A DNA stretch of 64,000 nucleotides from Peribacillus kribbensis DSM 17871 (GCF_000430765.1 NZ_AUMQ01000022.1:186001-250000); one strand, 5' to 3'; positions 1-9,633 are shown, numbered from the stretch's first letter. Translations and numbers: made by a program. The notes: generated by a model from the sequence alone, not told the origin.

Positions 1-21
1 TGTTTTTTTACATTTTTTAAG

Positions 22-1029
22 CTATACAGCACTTGATGGCTGACATTTACTGTACTCATCCGCTTCCGCCTCCTGCAGCCAGCATCTGACTGAATGATTT
101 TGTTTCCTGTTTGTTTGGACAGGTGATGCCTGCACACATTTCTCCATGGCAAAAGGGCATCGGGGATGAAAACGGCATCCTCTTATTTCTTCATTCAGGT
201 TAGGCAATGTGCCTGGAATGGGATTTAGTTTGAATTCAGGATCATCTACATTCGGTACTGAAGCCAGAAGCCCTCTTGTGTACGGATGCTGAGGGTCATT
301 GAAAAGCTCTTCAACAGAACCTTCCTCAATGACTTCTCCTGCATACATGACGATGACACGGTCGGCAACCTCTGCCACAACCCCCATATCATGGGTGATC
401 ATGATGACACTCGTTTCGAACTCTTCCTTCAAATCATTCAATAAATCCAAAATCTGCGCCTGAATGGTTACATCCAGGGCGGTAGTGGGTTCATCCGCAA
501 TTAACAGCTTGGGACTGCACGCCAGGGCAATCGCAATCATGACTCTCTGCCGCATGCCTCCTGACAGCTCATGCGGATATTGCTTCATCCTTTTCTCCGG
601 CATGGGGATTCCCACCTGCTTGAGAAGGTCGATCCCCTTCTGCCTTGCAGCCTTCTTGGATAGATTTCTGTGAATCAATAAGGGCTCGCATAACTGAAAA
701 CCGATTGTGAATGTAGGATTCAATGCTGTCATAGGCTCTTGAAATATCATGGATATATCATTTCCCCGGATTTTTCTCATTTCATCCTGTTTCAATTCCA
801 GAAGGTTTTTTCCATTGAAATGTACATTCCCGCGGGATTTGGCGTTTGCTGCAAGAAGTCCCATGATTGAGAGGGCTGTAATGCTCTTTCCGCAGCCCGA
901 TTCCCCTACAATACAAAGTGTCTCTCCTTTTTTAAGAGAAAAAGAGATTCCGCGGACGGCGGATACTTCGCCGCCCGCTGTTTTGAAAGTGGTCACCAGG
1001 TCTTCTACTTCAAGAATGGTCTTCTCCAT
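22..1029 (-). CDS. Peptide ABC transporter ATP-binding protein (DppD/OppD family)
   Basis: ATPase of a dipeptide/oligopeptide importer, acting on the cytoplasmic face of the permease pair. The 335-residue protein shows Walker A GESGCGKS near residues 42-49, an LSGGM signature near 155 and Walker B LLIADEP near 175. The C-terminal cysteine-containing oligopeptide/dipeptide extension (CRFHPRCPFAMEKC) is typical of the OppD/DppD branch. It is the last visible gene of a minus-strand operon (permease, permease, binding protein, ATPase), 8 bases after the binding-protein gene. A partner DppF/OppF-type ATPase would be expected beyond the left edge of the window. The substrate cannot be told from the sequence. 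Confidence 0.93.
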   Translation of the reverse strand: MEKTILEVEDLVTTFKTAGGEVSAVRGISFSLKKGETLCIVGESGCGKSITALSIMGLLAANAKSRGNVHFNGKNLLELKQDEMRKIRGNDISMIFQEPMTALNPTFTIGFQLCEPLLIHRNLSKKAARQKGIDLLKQVGIPMPEKRMKQYPHELSGGMRQRVMIAIALACSPKLLIADEPTTALDVTIQAQILDLLNDLKEEFETSVIMITHDMGVVAEVADRVIVMYAGEVIEEGSVEELFNDPQHPYTRGLLASVPNVDDPEFKLNPIPGTLPNLNEEIRGCRFHPRCPFAMEKCVQASPVQTNRKQNHSVRCWLQEAEADEYSKCQPSSAV

Positions 1030-1037
1030 TTTTCCCC

Positions 1038-2579
1038 CTACTTTCTTTCCGCTTTATATAACGTCCACTGTCCGGTAGGTTCAAGATTAATTCCCTGTAA
1101 AGATTTGTCTGTGGCCATGGATGCGACACCATGATAGAGCGGGATGACTGGTAAATCAGTTAAGACAAGTTCGTTTGCCTGTTTAAGAAGTGCTTTACGC
1201 TCATCCTGGTCAACCGTTGAACGGGATGCTTCAATGAGTTTGTCCAGCTCTGGATTCTTGTAGCGCCCGATATTGGTGGATCCGGAATTTGCAGAATGAA
1301 GTCTTGGATACAGCAGCTCGCTGCCGTCTCCCGTTACGTTTGACCATCCGGCGACGGTAATATCAAATTTGCCGTTCTGGGTTGCCTCCAAATAGGTTCC
1401 CCACTCAAGGGTTTCAATTTTGGCTTTGATGCCCGCTTCTTCAAGCTGAGCCTGAAATACTTCCGCCATATTCATATAGCTGGCAGTATTCGCTGCAAGA
1501 AGAGTGACCTGCTGCTTATCAAATCCATTTGCTTTTACGATTTCTTTCGCCTTGGCAGGATCATATTGAATAGCTTTTTGTTCAGATGATGGATCATAGC
1601 CAAATAATTCCGGACCAATGAATGAACGCGAATCCACTCCAAGACCGCGGAGTTTTTTGACATAACTTTTCGTATCCAATGCATAAGCAACAGCCTTGCG
1701 GAACTCAGGATTGTTCATCGGGGCTTTTTCCATGTTAAAAGCCATGTAGTAGACTGGAGTCCCTTTCTTTTTCTCAATGCTTACATTCTTTAATTTTTCT
1801 ACTCGGGGCATCAGCTCTGATGTAACACCATCAAGGAAATTGACCTTGCCTGTCTGCAGCATGGAAACAGCAGTTGTAATTTCTGGGACTACTTTATACG
1901 TCACTTTTTTCAGCTTAGGGGCACCCTGCCAATAATCCTTATTGGCTTCTAACACGATGTCTTCCCCATTTTCCTTTGCTTTGAATTTGAATGGACCGGT
2001 TCCTACTGGATCCTTCATTAAGTCCTGCTTCTTATCGGCTGTCGGGCTTACAATGGCCGCATTTGAATGAGTCAGCGCTGCCAGCATCGGTCCGTATGGC
2101 TTGGCAGTTTTTAATACGACGGTTTGTTCATCTTTAACCTCGATCGATTTGATGGGTTCAAGAAGTGAGGCACGCGGGGCCGCTGTTTTCGGATCCTTGA
2201 TCTTATCAAAGGTATACTTAACGGCATCAGCATTAAATTCGGTGCCATCCTGGAATTTGATTCCTTTTTTCAAAGTGATGACCCATGTATTGGGATCAGG
2301 TGTTTCTGCTTTTTCGGCTAAAAGCCCTTTAATTTCGTTTGTCTTTGTATCCCTGTAAAAAAGAGTTTCATAGATTTGTTCATTGACGGCAGATGATACT
2401 GAATCATTTGTCATAATGGGTGAAAGTCCGACTACCTTGGATGTGGTTGCATATGTAACTTCCTGTGACGCATCTGCTTTACCGCCTGAATTAGATGCTG
2501 AATTACCGCTGCATCCGGCTAAAGCAAAAGCAAAAACTAAAAGAACGCTGAGTAGTTTTGCTGAAAAATTCTTTTTCAT
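1038..2579 (-). CDS. Peptide ABC transporter substrate-binding lipoprotein (SBP family 5)
   Basis: Extracellular binding protein that delivers peptides (or nickel/glutathione-like ligands in some relatives) to the adjacent permeases. The N-terminus is a lipoprotein signal with lipobox LAGC (Cys 23), followed by a Ser/Asn/Gly-rich linker. The body has the family 5 pattern, including the YETLFYRD and DGTEFNADAVKYTFDKIKDP segments near residues 90-130. Length (513) fits the family. It lies 20 bases after the second permease gene and before the ATPase. Binding protein and ATPase adjacent in one operon support an importer. Confidence 0.93.
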   Translation of the reverse strand: MKKNFSAKLLSVLLVFAFALAGCSGNSASNSGGKADASQEVTYATTSKVVGLSPIMTNDSVSSAVNEQIYETLFYRDTKTNEIKGLLAEKAETPDPNTWVITLKKGIKFQDGTEFNADAVKYTFDKIKDPKTAAPRASLLEPIKSIEVKDEQTVVLKTAKPYGPMLAALTHSNAAIVSPTADKKQDLMKDPVGTGPFKFKAKENGEDIVLEANKDYWQGAPKLKKVTYKVVPEITTAVSMLQTGKVNFLDGVTSELMPRVEKLKNVSIEKKKGTPVYYMAFNMEKAPMNNPEFRKAVAYALDTKSYVKKLRGLGVDSRSFIGPELFGYDPSSEQKAIQYDPAKAKEIVKANGFDKQQVTLLAANTASYMNMAEVFQAQLEEAGIKAKIETLEWGTYLEATQNGKFDITVAGWSNVTGDGSELLYPRLHSANSGSTNIGRYKNPELDKLIEASRSTVDQDERKALLKQANELVLTDLPVIPLYHGVASMATDKSLQGINLEPTGQWTLYKAERK

Positions 2580-2599
2580 TGTTTATCCTCCCTAATTGT

Positions 2600-3496
2600 T
2601 TAATTTTCCAAATTCATGCCTGGATCTAACGCATCCCTCAAAGCATCCCCCACAACGTTAAAGGCGAAAACCACACACATGATGGCAATGCCGGGAATAA
2701 CAATCATATGAGGGGACGTCCACATAAAATCCTGTCCCGCCGAAATCATGGCTCCCCATTCAGGTGTTGGAGGCTGTGCCCCTAACCCAAGAAAGCTCAA
2801 TGATGCTGTTGAAAGGATGGCCGTTGCCATTCTCATCGTTGCGAAGACGATGATCGGCGCCATGCAGTTCGGCAGAATATGCTTGATTAAAATCCTGGTG
2901 TCGCTGGCTCCGAGTGATTTCATGGCCAGTATGTATTCCTGCTTTTTAACCGATAAAACGCTGCCCCTTACAATCCGTGCGCAGGTTGGGATGGACCAGA
3001 TGCTGATTGCAATAACGACATTTAGCAGGCTTGTCCCTAGAATTGCGATGATCAGCATAGCCAAGAGGATACCGGGAAAAGCAAATAATAAATCTACAAA
3101 TCTCATGATAATCCCATCAAGTTTTCTATAATACCCCGATAATAATCCCAGGGTGATTCCGCCGGCCAGCCCCAATGCTACGGCCCCAATTCCTACAAAT
3201 AGGGAAATCCTTGCTCCATAGACCAGCCTGCTCCACATATCCCGTCCGTAATTATCGGTACCAAGCCAATGGCCATCTGTTCCAGGCGGAAGTTCTGCCA
3301 GGGAAAGATCCTGTTTAACCGGATTATGCGCAGCAAAGGCCGGAGCGAATACAGCCAGGACGATCTGCAGGATGATGATGATCAGCCCGATCACTGCCGC
3401 TTTATTCTTGATAAGACGCTTAAATATCCTGCCTATCTCCCATTCCTTCTTTTTGGCAGGAAGGATAAGCTCTTTTGTCGCTGTCTCAGCAGGCAT
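2600..3496 (-). CDS. Peptide ABC transporter permease (DppC/OppC family)
   Basis: One of two inner-membrane permease subunits. The 298-residue protein has the DppC/OppC arrangement: a short N-terminal cytoplasmic segment, a first hydrophobic helix (AAVIGLIIIILQIVLAVFAPAF), the periplasmic GTDNYGRDMWSRL motif and the EAA-like loop (ILAMKSLGASDTRILIKHILPN) that contacts the ATPase. It ends DALDPG, a frequent C-terminal hallmark. It follows the DppB-like gene by about 47 bases in the same minus-strand operon. Confidence 0.93.
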   Translation of the reverse strand: MPAETATKELILPAKKKEWEIGRIFKRLIKNKAAVIGLIIIILQIVLAVFAPAFAAHNPVKQDLSLAELPPGTDGHWLGTDNYGRDMWSRLVYGARISLFVGIGAVALGLAGGITLGLLSGYYRKLDGIIMRFVDLLFAFPGILLAMLIIAILGTSLLNVVIAISIWSIPTCARIVRGSVLSVKKQEYILAMKSLGASDTRILIKHILPNCMAPIIVFATMRMATAILSTASLSFLGLGAQPPTPEWGAMISAGQDFMWTSPHMIVIPGIAIMCVVFAFNVVGDALRDALDPGMNLEN

Positions 3497-3543
3497 TATG
3501 TTTCCTCCTTTTCAGGTGTAAGTCCGATCTTTCCTTACATTCA

Positions 3544-4485
3544 TTATTCAAAGCCGATCCTTGGGTCAATAAGTGCATATACAATATCAACCACCAGGTT
3601 AACCAGAACAAACAGCGTTGCAACAAGAAGGACGGCTCCCTGCACCATAGGGAAATCTCTAGCAGCAATGGATTCAATCATCAGCCGGCCGACACCATTT
3701 ATGGCAAAGACCTGCTCGGTGATAATGGTTCCGCCCAAGAGAAATCCAAAATTCAAGCCTATGACCGTAATGACTGGAATCATCGCATTACGCAGGCAGT
3801 GCACCATGATGACAGTTTTCTCTTTTACTCCTTTGGCACGGGCAGTCCGTACATAATCCGCCCTAATTACTTCAAGCATGGCCGACCTGCTCATTCTCGC
3901 AATCATGGCTGCAGATCCTGTTCCAAGCGTGATAGCCGGCAGGATGAGCTGCTTCATGCCTTCAACGGTCCAAAATGGTTCGGTTAGACCTCCTACCGGA
4001 AACCATTGGAGATTGACGGCAAAAACCAGAATCAATATGGCTCCCAGCCAAAAGTTCGGTATAGAAATACCGGCCAGGGATATGACGGTAGCCGCACCAT
4101 CAAACCAGGAATTATGCTTAAGTGCCGAAATGATCCCTGCAGTAACCCCGATCACAATAGCTACGATGATGCTGGCAATCGCTAGATTTAATGTATTGGG
4201 AAACCTGCTTAGAAGAGCTTCTGAGACAGACTCCTTGGTTTGGAAGGAAAATCCAAAGTCCCCGTGTATAACACCCTTCAGATAATCAAAATACTGAACC
4301 ATAAGCGGCTCGTTCAATCCGAGACTTTCCCGGATTCCCTCAATATCCTCTTTACTTGCTGTCGGCCCGCCAATGATATCGGCCGGATCACCCGGGGCAA
4401 TATGCATGCTCAAAAAGACAATAAATGAAATACCCAATAAGAGCAGGATGAGCTGCAAAACCCTCCTTATAATCAGACCAGCCAC
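3544..4485 (-). CDS. Peptide ABC transporter permease (DppB/OppB family)
   Basis: First gene of the operon and the other half of the membrane channel. It has six predicted membrane segments, the early motif MHIAPGDPAD (GDP motif of OppB/DppB) and an EAA loop (VRTARAKGVKEKTVIMVHCLRNAM) near residues 190-215. The C-terminus DIVYALIDPRIGFE matches DppB proteins. Length 313 is normal. The gene is preceded by about 130 bases of leader containing an inverted repeat, then a promoter overlapped by a CodY-like box. Confidence 0.92.
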   Translation of the reverse strand: MAGLIIRRVLQLILLLLGISFIVFLSMHIAPGDPADIIGGPTASKEDIEGIRESLGLNEPLMVQYFDYLKGVIHGDFGFSFQTKESVSEALLSRFPNTLNLAIASIIVAIVIGVTAGIISALKHNSWFDGAATVISLAGISIPNFWLGAILILVFAVNLQWFPVGGLTEPFWTVEGMKQLILPAITLGTGSAAMIARMSRSAMLEVIRADYVRTARAKGVKEKTVIMVHCLRNAMIPVITVIGLNFGFLLGGTIITEQVFAINGVGRLMIESIAARDFPMVQGAVLLVATLFVLVNLVVDIVYALIDPRIGFE

Positions 4486-4567
4486 TTTTTAACTCCCTCC
4501 CTTTCAAGATAAATAGTCAAATAATCTAACATCTCCTTTTCAAATAGCATTAAAAGAAGACTATTAC

Positions 4568-4611
4568 TTCCGTTTGTTAAGCAAAAAAGTTATTTTGTTT
4601 TACAAACGGAA
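4568..4611 (-). promoter_or_regulatory. Leader inverted repeat of the peptide-transporter operon
   Basis: Perfect 10-base arms TTCCGTTTGT (4568-4577) and ACAAACGGAA (4602-4611) are separated by 24 bases. The repeat starts just downstream of the inferred transcription start. The loop on the transcript is U-rich, but no U-run follows the stem, so it does not look like a terminator. It could be an RNA leader hairpin or a DNA operator. Confidence 0.45.
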
Positions 4612-4624
4612 TTTATATTTTTAG

Positions 4625-4653
4625 ATTTTAATATATATTCAGAAAATTGTCTA
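4625..4653 (-). promoter_or_regulatory. Promoter with CodY-like box for the peptide-transporter operon
   Basis: On the minus strand TAGACA (4648-4653) and TAAAAT (4625-4630) are separated by 17 bases. The 15-mer at 4634-4648 matches the CodY consensus AATTTTCWGAAAATT at 13 of 15 positions, read in its palindromic form. It fills the spacer, so CodY binding would block polymerase when branched-chain amino acids and GTP are plentiful. Confidence 0.55.
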
Positions 4654-4743
4654 TAATTAATTTGTTGGAATTTTAGTTTTTTTGTAATATGAATATCAGC
4701 TGGGTAATTTGTTCTATTCTATTTACATGTAATTTTTCTACAT

Positions 4744-4775
4744 AAAAAAACCTGGCCGGCGGCCAGGCTTTCTTG
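4744..4775 (-). terminator. Intrinsic terminator of the lrp-like gene
   Basis: The stem CCTGGCC/GGCCAGG is followed on the minus strand by a run of T residues, 30-60 bases past the lrp stop codon. Confidence 0.8.
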
Positions 4776-4807
4776 CTATATATCTTTTTTTGGCTCACAA
4801 ACCAACC

Positions 4808-5257
4808 CTATAATTTTAATCCTGTCCGGCTTTTAAAGCGCCTAAGCATAATCTGGCTTTCCACCCGGGATATTCCTTCTACCGCATAAAGCTCATTATT
4901 GATGAATTTTTCGAGTGAGGCAAAATCTTCTACAAGCACGTGCATGTGAAGGGTACTTGGTCCGGTCATTTGATAGCAGCTGGCCACACTTGGATTATTA
5001 GCGAGGCTTTCGGCTACCGACACTAAAAAGGCCGGTTCACAGTCCACTTCAAAAAACGCGGATACCTTCTGGCCTACTGCCTCTGAATTAATGACCACAC
5101 TGAATTTTTCTATGACCCCCAGCTCTTCCATCCGGTTGACTCTTTCTCTGACAGCGACCCTGGAGAGCTTGAGCTCCTTGCCGATATCCGCATAGGACAT
5201 CCTGGCGTTCTCCGTCAGCAGCGCCAGAATATTCCGGTCCGTTTCATCTATTCTCAT
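4808..5257 (-). CDS. Lrp/AsnC family transcriptional regulator
   Basis: Amino-acid responsive DNA-binding protein of about 149 residues. The N-terminal winged helix (DETDRNILALLTENARMSYADIGKELKLSRVAVRERVNRMEELGVI) is followed by the RAM/AsnC ligand-binding and oligomerisation domain. I start it at the ATG at 5257, which follows a GGGTGAT-like site and gives the usual MRIDETDRNIL N-terminus. A longer frame from 5302 has no ribosome site. It is a single gene with its own terminator. It lies upstream of the peptide transporter operon on the same strand, but whether it controls it is unknown. Confidence 0.88.
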   Translation of the reverse strand: MRIDETDRNILALLTENARMSYADIGKELKLSRVAVRERVNRMEELGVIEKFSVVINSEAVGQKVSAFFEVDCEPAFLVSVAESLANNPSVASCYQMTGPSTLHMHVLVEDFASLEKFINNELYAVEGISRVESQIMLRRFKSRTGLKL

Positions 5258-5423
5258 CCTATCACCCACTATGTAAAAGCTTTTATCCAATATTTTAGAC
5301 ATAAGGAAAGGAAAAGTGCAATAAAGAAAAAGACAGACGGAAGAGCGGACCGCTATTTTAAAAACAAAATGTAGTTCTTTTTATTCAATTGTTTATGCTT
5401 CTCCTGCAGGTTTAGCACATGAC

Positions 5424-5456
5424 AAAAAACCTTGCGCATTTTAACAAGGTTTTTTA
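5424..5456. terminator. Bidirectional terminator overlapping the spo0E stop codon
   Basis: AAAAAACCTTG and CAAGGTTTTTT flank a 10-base loop. U-runs are available on both strands. The minus-strand spo0E stop codon (5454-5456) lies within it. Confidence 0.7.
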
Positions 5457-5696
5457 GATTAGTTCCATATCCGAAAACGACTGCTGAAATATGACAATCA
5501 TGTTTTCCATAGAATATTTAACTTCTTTTTTTTGTGTATTTTTGACGGAGAGATATACATTGATTAGCTCATCTAATTCCTGGCTGTATTGAATGGTCTG
5601 TAAATGAGTTAATCCGTGCACTCTGGCAGAATTCATCATATCCTGTCTTTTAAGCTGGATCAATTTCTGCATGTTTTTAATCTCGGTAGAGTCCAT
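5454..5696 (-). CDS. spo0E: Spo0E-family aspartyl-phosphate phosphatase
   Basis: Small protein (80 residues) of the Spo0E family, which removes phosphate from Spo0A~P and delays sporulation. The family signature S-Q-E-L-D (SQELDELINVYL) lies near residues 37-48. The helical hairpin pattern KNMQKLIQLKRQDMMNSARVHGLT precedes it. The start at 5696 has a GGGAGG/AGGAAAG ribosome site; the longer frame to 5765 does not. Position next to ykvA and the mtn genes matches the B. subtilis spo0E locus as I recall it, so the symbol rests partly on gene order. Other paralogues (ynzD, yisI) are possible. Confidence 0.75.
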   Translation of the reverse strand: MDSTEIKNMQKLIQLKRQDMMNSARVHGLTHLQTIQYSQELDELINVYLSVKNTQKKEVKYSMENMIVIFQQSFSDMELI

Positions 5697-5983
5697 GATT
5701 AACTTTCCTGCCTCCCTATGTTTGATATAACTATATTTAATGAACAACATTGAATTTATGTACATTCAAATTTTTTTAACTTCGTTTAAAAAATGACTTT
5801 TAAATTAATATAACACTATAGCATTATGCCAAGTTTCCAGCCATAAGTAAATAGAATCGCAATACTAGACAAAAGAAGCTAAAAATTTCATGTATTTCCC
5901 TTCCAGATCACCACTTCGACAGCAGCCTAGTTGTTTGTTTTTGGAGGATAGGTGGTAAACTATCTCGGAAAAGAGGTGGAAAT

Positions 5984-6391
5984 ATGTTAAGAAGATGGCT
6001 TTTCACGAAGATTGCTTACCGATTGTTTAGAGGCCAGGCGGATCGGTATATTAAAAGTAATGGTAAAGGCAGCGGTCTTTTAGCCAGGGCATTAAGAAAG
6101 GCTGGAAAAAACGAGCTTTCACTAAAAGGAGTCTGGACCAGGCTGCAGCTATTATTTGAACTTGTAAAAGCCTGGTCAACAGGCAGGTATCGGGATATAC
6201 CCTACCGTTCTCTTCTGATGATTGTGATTGGAATCATTTACTTTGTTTCTCCTATTGATTTCATTCCAGATTTCTTGTTCGGTTTAGGGATTCTGGACGA
6301 TGCAGCAGTGCTGGGGTTCATAGTGAGTCAAATGGATCCGGATTTAAATCGGTTCCAGCAATGGAAGAAAACTCAGGGGCATACTTCTTGA
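5984..6391 (+). CDS. ykvA: YkvA family membrane protein (DUF1232)
   Basis: Protein of 135 residues with the DUF1232 core (PYRSLLMIVIGIIYFVSPIDFIPDFLFGLGILDDAAVLGFIVSQM), a short membrane hairpin around the conserved SPIDFIPD motif. The function of the family is not established. A clear GAGGTGG ribosome site precedes the ATG. It is convergent with mtnD and shares a terminator with it. The neighbours (mtn genes, spo0E) match B. subtilis ykvA. Confidence 0.85.
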   Translation: MLRRWLFTKIAYRLFRGQADRYIKSNGKGSGLLARALRKAGKNELSLKGVWTRLQLLFELVKAWSTGRYRDIPYRSLLMIVIGIIYFVSPIDFIPDFLFGLGILDDAAVLGFIVSQMDPDLNRFQQWKKTQGHTS

Positions 6392-6420
6392 GGATGAAGG
6401 CAATTTCTATAATGCAAACT

Positions 6421-6480
6421 AAAAAGGCTGGCCATTTAGCATAACCCCTGAATATGGGTTACTGGATGGCCAGCCTTGCT
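6421..6480. terminator. Bidirectional terminator between ykvA and mtnD
   Basis: AAGGCTGGCCAT (6424-6435) pairs with ATGGCCAGCCTT (6466-6477). The loop contains a second hairpin, ATAACCC/GGGTTA. Confidence 0.85.
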
Positions 6481-6492
6481 GCGTTTAAAGTT

Positions 6493-7026
6493 TTAAGCCT
6501 TAAGCTCTTCTTTATCGTAGATTGGAACCCATCCTTCACTGGTTACAAAAATACGGACAGCTACTACCTTTCTATCTTCCTGCAAAGTGAAATAGTGGCG
6601 TGTATTGACTGGTACACTGATAAGATCGCCAGGACTTAGATTCACATCAAACCAGACTCCGTCTTTTCCTTCAATCGCAAACAGGCCGTGACCGCTGACA
6701 ATGAAGCGCACTTCATCATCTGAATGGTGATGCTCCTGCTTAAAGTTGGTCAACATCTGATCAAGATTGGGCGTGCTGTCAGAGAGGGAGATCACATCCT
6801 GTGCCTGGTAGCCGCGGCGCTCTGAAATATCCGCGATTTCAGCCTTAAAAGCATCCAGGATCTGCCCTTTTACTTCGTCAGTCAAATCATACTTTTCTCT
6901 TAAGCTTTCAGGAAGTTTAGTGATATCCCATTCTTCATAAATAACAGTCTGCTGATCCAAAAACTCAATCACGCTTTCCTTATTAGTGATCTCTTCTTGT
7001 GAACCATGAATCGTGATAGTTGCCAT
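6493..7026 (-). CDS. mtnD: Acireductone dioxygenase
   Basis: Cupin enzyme that converts 1,2-dihydroxy-3-keto-5-methylthiopentene with O2 into 2-keto-4-methylthiobutyrate and formate (Fe form), the last oxidative step before transamination in methionine salvage. The metal ligands are visible in the HHHSDDEVRF motif near residues 88-97, with a further His in NTRHYF near 134. Length 177 is normal. It is the last gene of the mtnWXBD unit, 11 bases after mtnB. Confidence 0.95.
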   Translation of the reverse strand: MATITIHGSQEEITNKESVIEFLDQQTVIYEEWDITKLPESLREKYDLTDEVKGQILDAFKAEIADISERRGYQAQDVISLSDSTPNLDQMLTNFKQEHHHSDDEVRFIVSGHGLFAIEGKDGVWFDVNLSPGDLISVPVNTRHYFTLQEDRKVVAVRIFVTSEGWVPIYDKEELKA

Positions 7027-7037
7027 CTTTCTTCCTC

Positions 7038-7682
7038 CTAGTTTTTGATTTCTATATTTTGATTAAAAGTCCGGGTGAACCTGCTTTGGTCCAGCAGCAG
7101 CTGATACCTGAATAGAAATTCAGCGGCCTCAAGGAGCTTTTTTGCTTCAAAGCCGTTCTTTCCCCAGACTGTAATACCATGATTTCGTATCAAGACGGCG
7201 CCTGAATCTTCCGTGATATACGGAATAAAATCTTCGGTCAGCGCAGGAATGTACGCTGAATTGAAGATGATCGGGATATGCAATTCAGCATCCTGTTCCC
7301 ATCTTCCGAACGCCTTTATAAGCTCCTGGCCTTTAAATACAACTTCTCCTTCGTCACCATAGAGCTCAGAAATGACATTATTTTCAGTTGTGTGGACATG
7401 GAGAACACAGCCGGCAGAAGTCCGCTTGTAAATGGCCGAGTGCAGCAATGTCTCCGCAGAGGGCTTTAAATGAGTCTCTTCGGAAGGATTCCCATCCGGA
7501 TCTACAAGCAGAAAATCCTCCCTGGTTCTTTTCCGCTTATCTTTTCCGCTTGCGGTAACTAAGAAACGATCTTCAGAGACCCGTATGGATAGATTCCCGC
7601 TTGTGCCCATAAACCAATCTCTTACGGCCAGTTCATCCTTTATATCAGCGAGCTCCTCCCATCTTTCCTCATAAACGGTCAC
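7038..7682 (-). CDS. mtnB: Methylthioribulose-1-phosphate dehydratase
   Basis: Class II aldolase-fold zinc enzyme dehydrating 5-methylthioribulose-1-phosphate to 2,3-diketo-5-methylthiopentyl-1-phosphate. Zinc-binding histidines are seen in HVHTTENN and in RNHG. The GTSGNLSIR motif near residue 26 binds phosphate. It starts with GTG at 7682, overlapping the mtnX stop as GTGA, which implies translational coupling. Length 214 is typical. Confidence 0.94.
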   Translation of the reverse strand: MTVYEERWEELADIKDELAVRDWFMGTSGNLSIRVSEDRFLVTASGKDKRKRTREDFLLVDPDGNPSEETHLKPSAETLLHSAIYKRTSAGCVLHVHTTENNVISELYGDEGEVVFKGQELIKAFGRWEQDAELHIPIIFNSAYIPALTEDFIPYITEDSGAVLIRNHGITVWGKNGFEAKKLLEAAEFLFRYQLLLDQSRFTRTFNQNIEIKN

Positions 7683-8338
7683 GCTCTCACCCCCAGCTCA
7701 TCTTCCAATATTTTGATACAATCATTAAAGGTTGAAAAAGGTTTATAGGGAATTCCTTCTTCTTGACACTTCTCTATTAAAAAGTCCCTCGCGATTACTA
7801 GATCAGCCTTTTTGGCTGCTTCCAGATCGGTTATGGAATCGCCGATGACAATTTTATAGTCATAACGGCTGCCAATACTCCTCATAATAGAGGGCTTGCA
7901 GCATCCGCAGTTATTATGGCATAGCTCGTCACAGGAATGCGGCCATTCAATCTGTATGAATTCGTTATTGAAATTACCTTTATTGCAGTAAACCTTTTCC
8001 ATGGGGATAAAATCCTTAAGCATCGGTTCTACAAAAAAGTCAATCCCGCCGCTTACTACAAAGAAAGGAATACGATGTTCTTCCGCAAAATCCACAAACT
8101 CCTTGAATCCCTGCCTAATCTCAGAATGATTTACTGCAAAGTCTATGATTTCCTGCTTTTGGCTGCTCTTTAGCAGCGAGAACATTTTCCCTACTCCTTC
8201 AGAAATCGGAATTTCCTTATTCAGTACCTGATCCTTCAGGGATTCCCACCCCTCAGGGCCAAACGCCTTCATGATGGAAATGATATTATCGGAATTGGTT
8301 ATGGTTCCGTCAAAGTCACAAAAGATAATGGGCTTCAT
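7679..8338 (-). CDS. mtnX: 2-hydroxy-3-keto-5-methylthiopentenyl-1-phosphate phosphatase
   Basis: HAD-superfamily phosphatase that produces the acireductone used by MtnD. Together with MtnW it replaces the fused enolase-phosphatase MtnC. Motif I DFDGTIT is at the N-terminus, and [10 protein letters not shown] supplies motif IV near residue 165. A CxxNCGCC cysteine cluster ([10 protein letters not shown]) is present as in other Bacillus MtnX. I chose the ATG at 8338, which overlaps the mtnW stop as ATGA. An in-frame ATG at 8362 lies inside mtnW. Confidence 0.93.
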   Translation of the reverse strand: MKPIIFCDFDGTITNSDNIISIMKAFGPEGWESLKDQVLNKEIPISEGVGKMFSLLKSSQKQEIIDFAVNHSEIRQGFKEFVDFAEEHRIPFFVVSGGIDFFVEPMLKDFIPMEKVYCNKGNFNNEFIQIEWPHSCDELCHNNCGCCKPSIMRSIGSRYDYKIVIGDSITDLEAAKKADLVIARDFLIEKCQEEGIPYKPFSTFNDCIKILEDELGVRA

Positions 8339-9579
8339 TTTGTTGAAGGGACACCTCCCCAAAGCTCAAGCGCTTTCTTTAATTCACGATGATGGTCTGC
8401 ATAATCCCAAAGAGACTGATGGTTCAGGACAGCATCTACTGCCTGTCGGAACGCTTTACCTCCCCCTTCAGCGCCATCTGGATGCCCATGGACCCCCCCT
8501 CCTGCATTGATGATGCTGTCGACGCCAAAATCAGCGAACAGGTCAGGAACCATGCCTGGATGGATACCTGCGGAAGGAACAGGGAAAGTCTTCTTCCACT
8601 CCGCTTCTTCTTCTGTAAGATTCTTTCGGATTTCCAGTGCATCAGCCTTCGGTATGGCTACATTTCCATATGGAGAAGGAAATAAAGAAAAATCTGCTCC
8701 TGCATAGCGGACAAGCTTCCCAAGCAATAGAGGACTTGAGACTCCATAAACCTTTGATGACGCCAGGCCCCCGCTGAAAGCTGGATGTGCCATGAGAGGA
8801 AGGCCGATATCTCTGTCCTCCCTTAGTGCCTGCAGGACATCCAGTCCATAGGAAAAGACATTGAATAATAAGGCGTCCGCCCCCGCTTCTCTTGCTCTTC
8901 TGGCCTTATCTCTTAATTCATAGGTGTGCCCTGTGAGATTGACAGCGTATAACGTCCTATGGCCTGTTTCCCCGTATACGCTCTTTAAGATTTTCCCGCT
9001 GAGCTTAATTCTTTCTGAAAAAGGTGTAAGATCATTATCAAAAAGGATTTCATCATCCTTTACAAGATCGACTCCGCCAAGCGCCTGTCCTCTTAGCTGT
9101 TTTTCCAGAAAATCCAGATCCTTGCCGATTACACCTTTAAAAATACTCATGACGAGCGGGCGTCCATGGACATCCAATATGTCCCTGATTCCCTCAATCC
9201 CAAATCGAGGTCCCGGAAAAGCCTGTTTAAGGGCCCCTGTCAGTTCCAAATCCAAAAGTTTGATTTCTCCGTCAAGGGAGAGCTTTCCAAAGACAGTCGT
9301 CAGAATCGCTGGAAGATCACTGGAAAAATTCACTGCCGGGTAGGCAATTTTCACAAGGGAGCGGTGCATCTTCCTGCCAAAATAGGAATTTATCGTTTCC
9401 TGGTCCTCAAGCTTCTGAACAGAAACCACTCTTCCTTTATGCTTTTTCAGTTGTTCCTGCTCAAGGGAAGGCAGGCCGGTCCATGTGCCGATCGTTAATC
9501 CCAGTGCGATTCCCTCTGCTTTTTTCTCAGGATTCCCCAAAGGATCGTGCAAGAGGTATGTAGCTATTACTTCACTCAT
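8335..9579 (-). CDS. mtnW: 2,3-diketo-5-methylthiopentyl-1-phosphate enolase (RuBisCO-like protein)
   Basis: RuBisCO-like enolase of methionine salvage; it does not fix CO2. The lysine that is carbamylated in RuBisCO is kept in [10 protein letters not shown] near residues 173-182, and the two metal-binding acidic residues follow. Length 414 fits MtnW. It is the first gene of mtnWXBD and is preceded by a SAM-I riboswitch, so the unit is switched on when S-adenosylmethionine is low. Confidence 0.95.
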   Translation of the reverse strand: MSEVIATYLLHDPLGNPEKKAEGIALGLTIGTWTGLPSLEQEQLKKHKGRVVSVQKLEDQETINSYFGRKMHRSLVKIAYPAVNFSSDLPAILTTVFGKLSLDGEIKLLDLELTGALKQAFPGPRFGIEGIRDILDVHGRPLVMSIFKGVIGKDLDFLEKQLRGQALGGVDLVKDDEILFDNDLTPFSERIKLSGKILKSVYGETGHRTLYAVNLTGHTYELRDKARRAREAGADALLFNVFSYGLDVLQALREDRDIGLPLMAHPAFSGGLASSKVYGVSSPLLLGKLVRYAGADFSLFPSPYGNVAIPKADALEIRKNLTEEEAEWKKTFPVPSAGIHPGMVPDLFADFGVDSIINAGGGVHGHPDGAEGGGKAFRQAVDAVLNHQSLWDYADHHRELKKALELWGGVPSTK

Positions 9580-9633
9580 TCAAACATCTCCTAACCCATC
9601 AGACCAAATTCATGTATCCATCTTTCAGGCGAA

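Noticed and set aside
8335-9579. True RuBisCO large subunit
   Set aside because: Length, residues and operon context (mtnX, mtnB, mtnD) identify the methionine salvage enolase.
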